A DNA stretch of 64,000 nt from an uncultured Lachnospiraceae bacterium (lineage in GTDB: Bacteria > Bacillota > Clostridia > Lachnospirales > Lachnospiraceae). The DNA is taken from assembly GCA_910584585.1 (NCBI GenBank), contig CAJUBP010000001.1:193275-257274 (forward strand). Direction: 5' to 3'. The notes below the pieces were generated by a model. It ran no database searches. It had not been told where the DNA came from and was given only the letters and a program-made list of their open reading frames with translations. Below are positions 42,722 to 51,500 of the stretch, in pieces. Every line of letters starts with the position of its first letter. Positions within the stretch are counted from its first letter, which is position 1. The translations under genes were made by a program, and so were the position numbers.

Positions 42722-43208
42722 CGTATATTCCGGCTTTTATTGAGTCAGAAAAGGCGTAGTCTATGGTATCCTCCGATTCAAAATTATAAACAAAGATACG
42801 GTATTTCTCCGGATCAACAATCCAGTACTCCCTTACGCCGGCACTGCGGTATTTAAAAAGCTTCGTATGATAATCCATCCGCCTGCTGCCTGGCGATACG
42901 ATCTCGATGATCCAGTCAGGAGCCCCGAAACATCCTTTGTCCGTGAGCTTGGATTTATCGCAGATTACGGATATGTCCGGTTCCACATAGTTACTGTCGT
43001 CTTCATTTAAAAATACTGCAAAGGGGGCGATATCCACTTCACAAGAGCCATTGCCGGCCTTGATGTATTCACGGATGAGCGCAAATAATTCCCCTGCAAT
43101 GCGCTGATGCTTTCTGGTGGGCGGCGCCATATCGTAGATCCGGCCGTCTATCAGCTCTGCCCGTTCCCCTTCTGGCAAAGCATAGATATCGTCAATGGTA
43201 TAGAACAT
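42672..43208 (-). CDS. Uma2 family (restriction endonuclease-like) protein
   Basis: 178-residue PD-(D/E)XK-fold protein of the Uma2 family. Core: ELIDGRIYDM, YVEPDISVIC and DWIIEIVSPGSR, followed by KYRSAGVREYWIVDPE. Role unknown; the family is widespread in cyanobacteria and Firmicutes. It follows clpP by 18 bp on the same strand and may be co-transcribed with it. Confidence 0.9.
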   Translation of the reverse strand: MFYTIDDIYALPEGERAELIDGRIYDMAPPTRKHQRIAGELFALIREYIKAGNGSCEVDIAPFAVFLNEDDSNYVEPDISVICDKSKLTDKGCFGAPDWIIEIVSPGSRRMDYHTKLFKYRSAGVREYWIVDPEKYRIFVYNFESEDTIDYAFSDSIKAGIYDDLYIDFSGIADLLDI

Positions 43209-43226
43209 ACGCAGCCCTCATCCTAA

Positions 43227-43808
43227 CTATTCTATTTCGTCCGCCGCTGCAATCACTCTTGACACAATTCCATAATTTATCGCTTCCTCTGTATCCATCC
43301 AATAATTCTGATCCGCGTCTTTACTTACCCTCTCCAGCGGCTGTCCTGTTGCCTCGCTGATTAAGCTTTCTATTCTTTTTCTCGTTTTCACAATCTCTTC
43401 CGCTTCAATTGCAATATCCGTTGCCCTGCCATTGACTCCGCCCAGCGGCTGATGAATCATAAATCTTGTGTTGGGCAGAGAGAACCTCTTTTCTTTCTCC
43501 GCCGCCAGATAAATCGTAATACCTGCGCTGGCCACCCATCCGGTGCCTATCATATTAATTGGAAGACCGATATATTGTATCATGTCATGAATGGTGTCGC
43601 CTGCTTCCACATGTCCGCCCTGACTGTTGATAAAAATAGTAATCGGATCGTCTCCCATGGCTTTCATATAGAGCAGCTGCGTTGAAACATCCTTCGCCAA
43701 TTCCTGATTAATCTCGCCGCATATAAAAATAATACGGCTTTCTAATAAGAGTTTCTCTGCTAATTCATTTTTTGTTTTCTTTGTATCTGTGTCTTTTTGA
43801 TTCTGCAT
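43227..43808 (-). CDS. ClpP family serine protease
   Basis: 193-residue ClpP-type peptidase that, as a tetradecamer with a Clp ATPase, degrades proteins. The Ser-His-Asp triad is visible in GWVASAGITI, FMIHQPLGG and SKDADQNYWMD. INSQGGHVEAG forms the handle region. The N-terminus KNELAEKLLLESRIIFICGE lacks the usual MSLVPMVVEQ start, so this looks like a second, ClpP2-like paralogue rather than the housekeeping copy. AAAGGAGG precedes ATG 43808. Confidence 0.93.
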   Translation of the reverse strand: MQNQKDTDTKKTKNELAEKLLLESRIIFICGEINQELAKDVSTQLLYMKAMGDDPITIFINSQGGHVEAGDTIHDMIQYIGLPINMIGTGWVASAGITIYLAAEKEKRFSLPNTRFMIHQPLGGVNGRATDIAIEAEEIVKTRKRIESLISEATGQPLERVSKDADQNYWMDTEEAINYGIVSRVIAAADEIE

Positions 43809-44047
43809 TTCAATGTTCCTCCTTTGCGATCATATCATGTCCAGCGGCATTCATATTTGTAACAGCTTTATCTTTCTTTATATTCTTATCTGTTTCCACA
43901 ATATAGCGCCCCTCTTATATAAAAATTACCTATTCCTTGATCTAATTATAAATAATTATGCCAACACTGGCAAGATAAATAGTTATGAAAAAACTATAAA
44001 AATACAATATCCTCTGACTGTAATTATATACAATCAAAGGATACCTC

Positions 44048-44461
44048 TTACTTACGAATCACTTTCCTCATACCAGAACCGCAAAACTCATGCGGTATTA
44101 GCTTAAACCCAATTTTTTCATAAAATGTCTCTTTTCCTTTTTCTGCAATCAGCTGAATACTGGAACGCCCGCCAATGGGAGTTTCCTTATCAACATATTC
44201 TATTATCATGTTGATAATTTTATTGCCGATCCCCTGCTTCTGAGCGCTCGGCTGTACCACAATATCAACTATCGTATAATATACTCCGTCGCCTATCAGT
44301 CTTCCCATACCAACAGTTTGGCTATCCTGAACTGCAATTACCGTATACAAACTATTGGCAAGGGCCTTTTGTGTCTGTTCTTTTGAAAAAAGCGCCCATC
44401 CAACGCTTTCTCTCAGTTCACAATAATCCTTATAGCACAACATATTTTCCTTATATTCCAT
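44048..44461 (-). CDS. GNAT family N-acetyltransferase
   Basis: 137-residue small acetyltransferase with the acetyl-CoA loop VQPSAQKQGIGNKII and the C-terminal KETFYEKIGFKLIP motif. Start ATG 44461 follows AGGAG by seven bases; the open frame upstream to 44494 has no ribosome binding site. Substrate unknown. Confidence 0.9.
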   Translation of the reverse strand: MEYKENMLCYKDYCELRESVGWALFSKEQTQKALANSLYTVIAVQDSQTVGMGRLIGDGVYYTIVDIVVQPSAQKQGIGNKIINMIIEYVDKETPIGGRSSIQLIAEKGKETFYEKIGFKLIPHEFCGSGMRKVIRK

Positions 44462-44502
44462 ATGTTTTCTCCTACTATTAAAATACTTTACCAAACTTTA
44501 GA

Positions 44503-44549
44503 GCGTGTCTAAAATTCATTCCCGCAATCTGCCGCCCCATTTCACACAC
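44503..44549. repeat. Dispersed repeat copy (AGAGCGTGTCTTAAAATTC type)
   Basis: AGAGCGTGTCTAAAATTCAT, TCCCGCAATCTGCCGCCCC and ATTTCACAC. The most complete copy of the family, also at 18122, 24083, 29757 and 46202. Confidence 0.75.
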
Positions 44550-44570
44550 CTTTGGATACCCTTCTTATAT

Positions 44571-44600
44571 AAAAATTATACCCGAGAGTGTATTTATTTA
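44571..44600 (-). repeat. Fourth copy of the CTCTCGGGTATAAT element
   Basis: On the minus strand TTGTAAATAAATACACTCTC then GGGTATAAT, matching the tadA promoter element. It faces the acetyltransferase gene at 44461 and could drive it through the 44503-44549 repeat. Confidence 0.5.
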
Positions 44601-44642
44601 CAAGCACTTATGGTATGATAAAAGTCTATTGCCGAAGCAGTG

Positions 44643-44706
44643 GTTACAATTCATACCCAGATATAATAAAAGCATTATAAAATCTGGCATAAGCGTGAAT
44701 TATAAC
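44643..44706. repeat. Degenerate GTTACAATTCAT hairpin element
   Basis: GTTACAATTCAT (44643) and TGAATTATAAC (44696-44706) are terminal arms, with CCAGAT/ATCTGG inside. Related to the element at 2064-2120, but no flanking duplication is left. Confidence 0.55.
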
Positions 44707-44712
44707 GCCATT

Positions 44713-44770
44713 TAAGAACTTACCTGGCCATTCAAACAGTTAAGGTTGTAACTCATAGCAAAATCTGTTA
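44713..44770 (+). promoter_or_regulatory. LytTR-type regulated promoter upstream of the MFS gene
   Basis: A 58-bp element, 90% identical to 52120-52177 and in the same orientation to its gene. ACAGTTAAG (44736-44744) fits the LytTR half-site consensus [TA][AC][CA]GTTN[AG][TG] and touches a -35-like TTGTAA (44746-44751); 17 bp later comes TATTCT (44769-44774). The leader to 44915 contains an AGGAG-CTCCT hairpin and no recognised gene. Confidence 0.6.
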
Positions 44771-44915
44771 TTCTGATCAAAAAGAGAAAACAGACTTTAC
44801 AATATTAGGAGGCAATGCTCCTTTTATTATAAATTATTTAACACAACATACTCGTCATTAAAACCATTTTCATCCTGTTCTATACTTGAGCGAAGCGAAA
44901 GGAAAGCGTATACGA

Positions 44916-46115
44916 ATGAAGAAAAATATCAAAATGCCTAAACCCCGGCAATTCATCCTTTTAGAAACAGTTTTCTATTTACATACAGGCATAATCGGCG
45001 CAGTATATACTTTGTATCTTTTATCGTTAGGACTTTCCATCTTTGAAGCTAATATGATCAGCGCAATATTTAATGTCGCATCCATCGTCTTTGAGGTTCC
45101 CAGCGGCGCAATGTGCGATTCCATCGGAAAAAGAAAAACGGCTCTTTTTGCCGGCGTCTCACTGTTTTTGGCGATGTTCTGTTTCTTAAGCAGCATCAAT
45201 ATCTTAGTGGTTATACTGGGACAGATTTTTTGGGGACTTAGTTATGCTTTGGAATCTGGAACCATCGAGGCTTGGTTGGTAAATGATGACTTTTTAAAAG
45301 GAAGCGCGCTTGACAGCATATTTGCCGCTTCCCGCAAAATTCAGGGCATTACTATGATAATCGGCAGTTTTATTGGCACGTGGATGGCAGAATATTCTTT
45401 GAACTATATTTGGTGCGTCCCCTGTTTCTCTTCCATTTGTTTTATAATTATGGTTTTAAGGTTTATAGATGACAGGAAAACGGCGCAATCGCCTTCTTCT
45501 GTTTTATCGCTGTATCAAACATCTTTAAAGTATATAAAGATGGGCCCGAATTTAATTATAAAAAACAGACAGCTAACCTATCTATACATTTTTGTTATGT
45601 TAATGGGATTTGTTTCTTCACCGCTCATGATTTTCTGGTCGGTATATTTAAATCAAATTGATTCCAGATTTTCCTATATGTATCTGTCAATTGTATGGTT
45701 TCTGATTCAATTATCCATTATCGCAGGCAATCAGATTCTGGAAATGATCGGAATATATATGGAACGAAAAAAAATATTAACAATTACATTCCTGATTTTC
45801 GGAATCAGCATTCTGCTTATGAATATCAAAAAAGGACTCTTAGCGGCTGTAGTTCTAATCTGTATACAAGAAATTGTCTGGACGATGATTTGTTCCATTC
45901 AAAGAGGCCTTTTGAACGATTATATAGACGATCAGACACGGGCGACCATGATATCTTTTTCGTCTCTGTTTCAGGCGGTTGGTAAGATTATTGCGTCATT
46001 GTTATTCGGATTTCTCGCTGATAAATTTTCTATCTTATTTGCATGGACGCTGTCAGGATTATTATCATTTTTTACTGTTTGGTTTGTACATGTCATGTAT
46101 AAAAAATTGGTTTAA
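44916..46115 (+). CDS. MFS transporter
   Basis: 399-residue, 12-segment major facilitator with FEVPSGAMCDSIGKRKTALF after helix 2 and FADKF-like GFLADKFSI late. It is close to exporters often found beside lantibiotic or peptide systems. AAAGGA lies 12 bases before ATG 44916; an upstream TTG at 44886 is in frame. Because its promoter element is shared with the RHS toxin gene, it may be co-induced and export a signal or the product of that system; this is inferred. Confidence 0.88.
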   Translation: MKKNIKMPKPRQFILLETVFYLHTGIIGAVYTLYLLSLGLSIFEANMISAIFNVASIVFEVPSGAMCDSIGKRKTALFAGVSLFLAMFCFLSSINILVVILGQIFWGLSYALESGTIEAWLVNDDFLKGSALDSIFAASRKIQGITMIIGSFIGTWMAEYSLNYIWCVPCFSSICFIIMVLRFIDDRKTAQSPSSVLSLYQTSLKYIKMGPNLIIKNRQLTYLYIFVMLMGFVSSPLMIFWSVYLNQIDSRFSYMYLSIVWFLIQLSIIAGNQILEMIGIYMERKKILTITFLIFGISILLMNIKKGLLAAVVLICIQEIVWTMICSIQRGLLNDYIDDQTRATMISFSSLFQAVGKIIASLLFGFLADKFSILFAWTLSGLLSFFTVWFVHVMYKKLV

Positions 46116-46140
46116 GGCAGTGCTTTTCGATTACCGCTTT

Positions 46141-46326
46141 GAATTTTAAGACACGCTCTAGCTTCTCGACAGTCTCACACGCATAGATTTAGCCAAGGAT
46201 TCTAGAGCGTGTCTTAAAATTCATTCCCGCCATCTGCCTCCCCCCACTTAGTACGATATTTGCCCCAAATTCAGGTTACATAGCCCGCTATGCGCCCTTA
46301 ATTTGGCACAAATCTCCCACTAAGTG
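46141..46326. repeat. Two adjoining palindromic repeats
   Basis: Perfect 21-bp arms GAATTTTAAGACACGCTCTA(G) at 46141-46161 and their complement at 46202-46222 enclose 40 bp. The following CATTCCCGCCATCTGCC (to about 46240) matches the 44503 family. It then runs into a second hairpin with CCCACTTAGTA and ACTAAGTGG ends (46243-46326) and inner ATTTGCCCCAAATT/AATTTGGCACAAAT arms, similar to the fragment at about 12293-12316. Confidence 0.7.
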
Positions 46327-46555
46327 GAGAAGCTCATCTGTCTGTATGCATAAAACTTTCGCAATTTCCACAAAAACTGCCTATATAATTTATTTTTCAA
46401 CTGAGAGATGGAACAGAATATCTTGCTTAAGAACGTACAAAAAGGAAAGTCCGGCAGGAAAGCATGACAACGGAAGAATACCTTTCTCATCTCTTTCCTT
46501 TTGACGGGCTTGATTTTGTAAAGCACAGCGTGAAATCTCATTGGAGGTTATAATA
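46327..46555. other. Gene-free stretch, nothing recognised
   Basis: Between the repeats and the membrane protein gene. A 29-codon plus-strand frame from 46464 (MTTEEYLSHLFPF) has no ribosome binding site and matches nothing I know. Confidence 0.4.
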
Positions 46556-46885
46556 CTAACTGCCGCTCTTATATCTATCTAGTATTTTTTTATATTGTTT
46601 GTATCCAATGTAAATGCCGACTGTGCATTCAAAACATAGCGCCCCAATGAAAATATACACATGCAACATTATTAACACTGGCGTAACAATAAGTATTAAG
46701 GCACATCTCTTATATAACGTCGCCATACTGCTGTTATATCCTTCTACATCATCAATTTCTAAACTTTTATCTCCGGCCCAAAAGTTAATAGGTTTCGTAT
46801 CATGCTCACCAAAAAACGCAATGATAAACAAAGGCAGAGCACATAGACCACAGCATATAAACGCAATCAATAATTCTTGCAGCAT
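46556..46885 (-). CDS. Small hypothetical membrane protein
   Basis: 109-residue protein with an N-terminal hydrophobic segment (LLIAFICCGLCALPLFIIAF) and two more at about 62-95, and a conserved-looking loop INFWAGDKSLEIDDVEGYN that recalls SdpI/DUF3784-like membrane proteins. Start ATG 46885. It lies at the far end of the toxin island and could be an immunity-type protein, but only position suggests that. Confidence 0.65.
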   Translation of the reverse strand: MLQELLIAFICCGLCALPLFIIAFFGEHDTKPINFWAGDKSLEIDDVEGYNSSMATLYKRCALILIVTPVLIMLHVYIFIGALCFECTVGIYIGYKQYKKILDRYKSGS

Positions 46886-47000
46886 AAAACACCTCGTTGT
46901 GACTGATTTTTATAAAAGTTTATCCTAAAACGAATGAACTCATCCCTAACAAAAAATCTATAATTTCATCCTACAGTGAATTTATTGACTGCATCCGTAC

Positions 47001-47120
47001 CTTGGCGTCAGATCCGTCCATCTGGTCATGGATAAGGGGTTTTACACCCGCTATGTGGAGGGAGGCAGATTCAGCCAGTTTATTTCGCTGAGATTGACAT
47101 CTTCTTCTCATGGATTATGA
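47001..47120 (+). pseudogene. Fragment of an IS1634-like transposase
   Basis: A plus-strand frame reads LGVRSVHLVMDKGFYTRYVE, GGRFSQFISLRL, then stops. VMDKGFY corresponds to the DDE-motif strand (VMDRGFYS) of IS1634/IS4-type transposases. There is no start and no other recognisable part of the element. Confidence 0.4.
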
Positions 47121-47537
47121 TATTACTTTTTGCAGTTCATAGATAAATTCATCTCGATTTTTGGGCGATATTCCAACAATATTTGTCACGCCACGATCTC
47201 TGCATTTAATAAAGACCATTTTTTCACTTAATGCTGGATATCTTCCTAATGAATCTTTCTTATAGACATCCAAAATCTGCTGAAATGAAATCTCATTCTT
47301 ATATATGCCACATCTTATTTCCAGTCTATCTTTCTCTAAAATATACTTTGTATTAATCACGGGATATACGATTGCAAAATAGTACGCAATTGCAGCAATT
47401 ACATATGCAACAGAGATTGCTGTCATATTTCCATCACCACGTATATATAGAAATGAACCAACTATAATAACTGCAATCAAAATAGCCGCCAGAGAATACA
47501 TCATTCCAATGTCGCTTCTATACACCTTTTTGTCCAT
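47115..47537 (-). CDS. PH domain-containing membrane protein
   Basis: 140-residue protein with two hydrophobic segments (about 14-32 and 40-60) followed by a bacterial PH-like domain: YILEKDRLEIRCGIYKNEIS, FQQILDVYKKDSL, then FIKCRDRGVTNIVGISPKN. ATGs at 47540 and 47537 follow AGGAG; the first overlaps the stop of the upstream remnant gene (ATGA). Role unknown; it follows the immunity region of the toxin locus. Confidence 0.75.
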   Translation of the reverse strand: MDKKVYRSDIGMMYSLAAILIAVIIVGSFLYIRGDGNMTAISVAYVIAAIAYYFAIVYPVINTKYILEKDRLEIRCGIYKNEISFQQILDVYKKDSLGRYPALSEKMVFIKCRDRGVTNIVGISPKNRDEFIYELQKVIS

Positions 47538-47835
47538 CATATCTCCTTATCCTGACATTTAATTACTTCATAAGCGTTATTCCAACCTTCACTTGGATAA
47601 TACATCTCTAAAGCTTTCGCGTCAAGAGCAAAGGCAATTTGATTGAGAACATCATGTTCTCGTTTTAATTCTAACATCCCTATTTCAAGGTAGCCGAGCT
47701 TATCCTCAGTACAGTCTCTTTTATTCCGATAATTGAACTATACGTATCCACATATCTTTGGGGAAACAGCATCATGCAGTTATTCTCATCTGCTGACGCT
47801 GTTTCTCTGGCCTCATTTAAAACTAAACAATTATC
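47537..47835 (-). pseudogene. Frameshifted remnant, possibly a former immunity gene
   Basis: Two overlapping minus-strand frames make one protein-like sequence. The first (47835 down) reads LVLNEARETASADENN and MLFPQRYVDTYSSIIG. The second (about 47720 to 47537) reads DKLGYLEIGMLELKREHDVL, NQIAFALDAKALEMYYPSEG and WNNAYEVIKCQDKEI. A single frameshift near 47700-47715 would join them. No start codon survives at the 5' end. Its stop overlaps the PH-domain gene start, so the pair was once translated together. An internal ATG at 47677 could still give 46 residues. Confidence 0.5.
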
Positions 47836-47845
47836 TTATGTTTTC

Positions 47846-48568
47846 TCAAAGCACCAATTTGCGCCTTGGCACACCTTCATACATTTCCTCTGGATACATA
47901 TCCGTATATCCGGTATATTTCAATACTTTTCCATCTTCATCCATTTCCAGAACAATATGATCTCCCGTAATAGAATCTCCATCAATGAGAATGGAATATA
48001 TATACGTAACAAATGCTTTATTGCCTTCATACCTATATGTTTCCATATGTATTTCATCCACTTTTTCACCATCCATAAGGCCAAACAGATATCTTAGTAT
48101 TTTTCCCTGTTCATTATAGGCTGCCTCTGTGATTTCTTCCAATTCCAGATCCACGCCCCAGTACTTCAGTCCCAGCTGCACCGCAGGCTCTTTCCAAAAT
48201 ATGTATTCCCTGTCTCTGATTTCTCCTTCCACCATATCACTTGTAATCAGATTGTCCTCTTTATCGTAACCATAGACATATCCAGGATTTACATACTCTT
48301 TTACCATCCTCCCCCGTTTTACATTTCCGATAATCAGTTCTTCCATATTTCCCGGACACAGCCTGCCCCTTGGCAATGTCATTCCTGTGCCATATCGTTC
48401 GTGATCCAGTTTCTTTGCTGCTTCTTTCTTAAAATATGAAAGACTATCTTTATATTCTCTATAGTATTCCTGCAGTATCTCCCGGCCTTCGTTCCGAAGG
48501 ATTTTCAGTTTCTGGTAAGATTTACTGGATTCATATGCCTTAAGTACCTTTTCTGGTATTCGTTCCAT
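47846..48568 (-). CDS. Putative immunity protein for the RHS-AHH toxin
   Basis: 240-residue soluble acidic protein, not matched to a known family. It starts 25 bp after the toxin stop on the same strand, where polymorphic toxin systems encode their immunity protein. The sequence is rich in Glu/Tyr with YVNPGYVYGYDKEDNLI and a C-terminal beta-rich half (VTYIYSILIDGDSITGDHIV). AGGAG precedes ATG 48568. Binding and neutralising the AHH nuclease is inferred from position only. Confidence 0.65.
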   Translation of the reverse strand: MERIPEKVLKAYESSKSYQKLKILRNEGREILQEYYREYKDSLSYFKKEAAKKLDHERYGTGMTLPRGRLCPGNMEELIIGNVKRGRMVKEYVNPGYVYGYDKEDNLITSDMVEGEIRDREYIFWKEPAVQLGLKYWGVDLELEEITEAAYNEQGKILRYLFGLMDGEKVDEIHMETYRYEGNKAFVTYIYSILIDGDSITGDHIVLEMDEDGKVLKYTGYTDMYPEEMYEGVPRRKLVL

Positions 48569-48593
48569 AACATTCTCCTCTTAAATAACCATT

Positions 48594-51500
48594 TCAAAAT
48601 GGCGCCATAGCATTTAACCCCTCTAGTGTCCTTTTTAAAATTTTTAAGACTCCTTTTACATTATTTTGCTGTCTATTCTTTTTATTTGACATGTTATAGC
48701 ATTTAATCACCATTTCGTTCACTACTTTATAATACATATTTGTATGCAATCTTTTATGGAGCCCTTTTTTAAGCGGAATTTTATTCAGAGAACTTTCAAC
48801 CGATATTCCTACACTATTTAGAACTTTCCTGGCTTCTGTAGCTTTATATGCTCCCTTTGCCACAATATGATGAATTTCTGTTCCCGTTAATTTCTTCTTT
48901 GCTCTCGCAAAACTTTGACTATAATCAGCCCACAGCGCATCTACTAATGACTTGTAATAACTCAATGTTGAGCCTATTTTAGCCAGTTCTCTGCCCATGG
49001 CATCCGCCAGCTTTTTGCTATTCTTCCGCCAGGTTGAAATGAAACTGCTGCTAAGATAAGATACCAACACTAAAACTACCACAACCGTAATGATTGTAAT
49101 TACAACTGACTGGCCGCCTGTTGGATCTACGCGCATCACGCTGTTGTTCGCTGCATATGTAAATAAATTTCCCTCTGCGTTTCCGGCTCCATAGTCTAAA
49201 TGGTAATCCGCATTCAAAAACCTCCCGGTATTTGCATCATAGTACCTGCTCTGCAAATAATAGAATCCCGTCTCATTGTCATAGTAATATCCCCGGTATT
49301 TTATCGGATTCAAGTTCCCTAACGTTTCGTCTCCGGAAGCTACTGTGGTTTTCCCCCACGCATCATACTCATATTCTACCAAAACGGCACCGCTGCTGTC
49401 TACAATTGACACTATATCTCCCTGAAGATTTTTATTGAAATAATAGGAATTGCCATCATATTGAAATCCTGCAATCGTTTTTCCTGCATCATACATGTAC
49501 CATATAACATTGCCGTTCCTGTTTTCTCCGATCAGGTTTCCATTTTCCCAAAAATACTCCGTTTGCTCACCGGCAGTATTTTTCCCCGTTCTCAGTCCAT
49601 CTCCATTATAGGAATATGTAGTTGTCCCTCCTTCATTTTCCACAGAAGCCAATTGTTTTCCGTTCCACTCAAAGGTCATTCCATTATAATATTTGATGGG
49701 GTTTCCTATTTCATCATAGGTAATCTCAGCTCCATTATACGCAGTCAACAGATCTCCCCATTGCTGATCGCCATATTCATATACTATTTGTTTACCCCCG
49801 GCAAGATCATCGGTTTCTGCCCCCATATCCAACGCATATTCCGTACTGCTTAAAATATTTCCTCCTGTATCATATTCGTTGATTACAGTAGTTCCGCTTT
49901 CCAGGGAATCTTCTCTGATTAGCTGCCCGAAGCCGTCATACTCATATGCTGCAGTTACAACCCCGTCCGTTTTAACTTCTGCAATATTGCCATTCTCATC
50001 ATACTGATATTCAATAACCTCTTCGGAATTCTTTTCTGTTTCTACAGACTGCCCTTCTGTAATCTCTTTTTCAGATTCTGCTACTGTTACATTCTCGGAA
50101 GTTACAAAGTGTGACGTCAGTGTATTGTTCTCGAGTTCCATCACATTGGTATCTTCCCCGTTCATTACTTCTACTTTCAGAGAATCTTCCTCTTCTTCTA
50201 ATATATTTATGGCTTTATAAATGCTCTCTTCTCCGTAACTATATGTGACCTCCTGATGTTCATCGCTGCCTGAATAATCCACGGTAAATCCATCTGAACA
50301 TTGAATTTGGGATAAATAGTTATTTTCATCATAAGTATAAGTGTATATTTTATCTTCCAGATAGTCATGGTAAAATAACGGACGGTTTTCCTCATACTCC
50401 CATTCATAGGCTATTTCATCATTTTTTATTACTCTGACAAGATTTCCTTCCCCGTCATATTCCATTTTCTGACTGTCCCCATTCCCATAAACAACTTCTG
50501 TAAGCTGCTCTCCGGAATAGGAGTTTTCCTCCAGAACGCGATCGCCCGCTGTTGATTTTATCACATTTCCAACTTCATCATAGGCATAATCATAACGCAT
50601 CCCATTGTAATTCACACTTACGGCATTTCCATTTTCATCATAAGACGTTGTATTTATGATATATTCACCGTCCGCTTTTTGAATGCTGACTGTCTCATAA
50701 CCCTCCTGGTTATAAAACCTTTGCGTTGCTTTTCCATTCTGATTCAGATAAATCGAACGTCCGTCTGTATAATCATAAATTGTCTCAAATTCTGCTCCAT
50801 TTTCATCATAATATCTGATGCATATGTCAAAAACTCCTGTTTTTGTTTCCATTTCATAATCGGGAACCTGCCCGCTTTCAACATCTGTCAGCATTGGTTC
50901 CGGATCTGTGCTGTCAATCAGCCCATCAAAATCGCTGTCTGCTAAGTGCGGATCTGTTCCCAGTTCCATTTCTGTTTTATCAGATAATCCATCCCCATCG
51001 CTATCCGCATCTCCTGTAACTTCTAAGGGGTCTGTATACAGTACATAGACCTCATATCCATCTGGAAATCCGTCCCCATCTGTATCTGCAGCATATGGAT
51101 CTGTTCCCAAATCCCATATTTCATATCCATCTGGTATCCGATCCCCATCAGAATCTAATACCGTTTCCTCAATCTCTCCATTTTGATTAGAATATGTAAA
51201 AATACTGGAATTCTGCGTTTCGCCAAACCTTTTTGTAACCGTTCGGTATTCTGATATTCCCTGAATTTCATCATAATTAATTTCATAAGTATCTTCCTCT
51301 ATAACAGCAAGTAATTCAAAACTGGGACTGTTTTCCTGTCTTACATAGATTTCTGTTTCATCGTAATTTTCCATATGAAAGACAAGCTTTCTATTATCTT
51401 CATCTAAAACTGTATAGCTGCTGTTAATTTTTGCCTCTTGCATCCATTCCAGTTTCTTCATCTCAAAATCAGAATATCCGCTGAACTCTAATTTATCAGA

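Noticed and set aside
44820..44850. AgrD-like signal peptide in the leader before the MFS gene
   Set aside because: The only small frame after AGGAGG is five codons (MLLLL); no Cys-containing precursor or AgrB-like protease is present.
46464..46553. 29-codon frame MTTEEYLSHLFPF as a gene or transposon protein
   Set aside because: No ribosome binding site and no convincing similarity to TnpW or any family I know.
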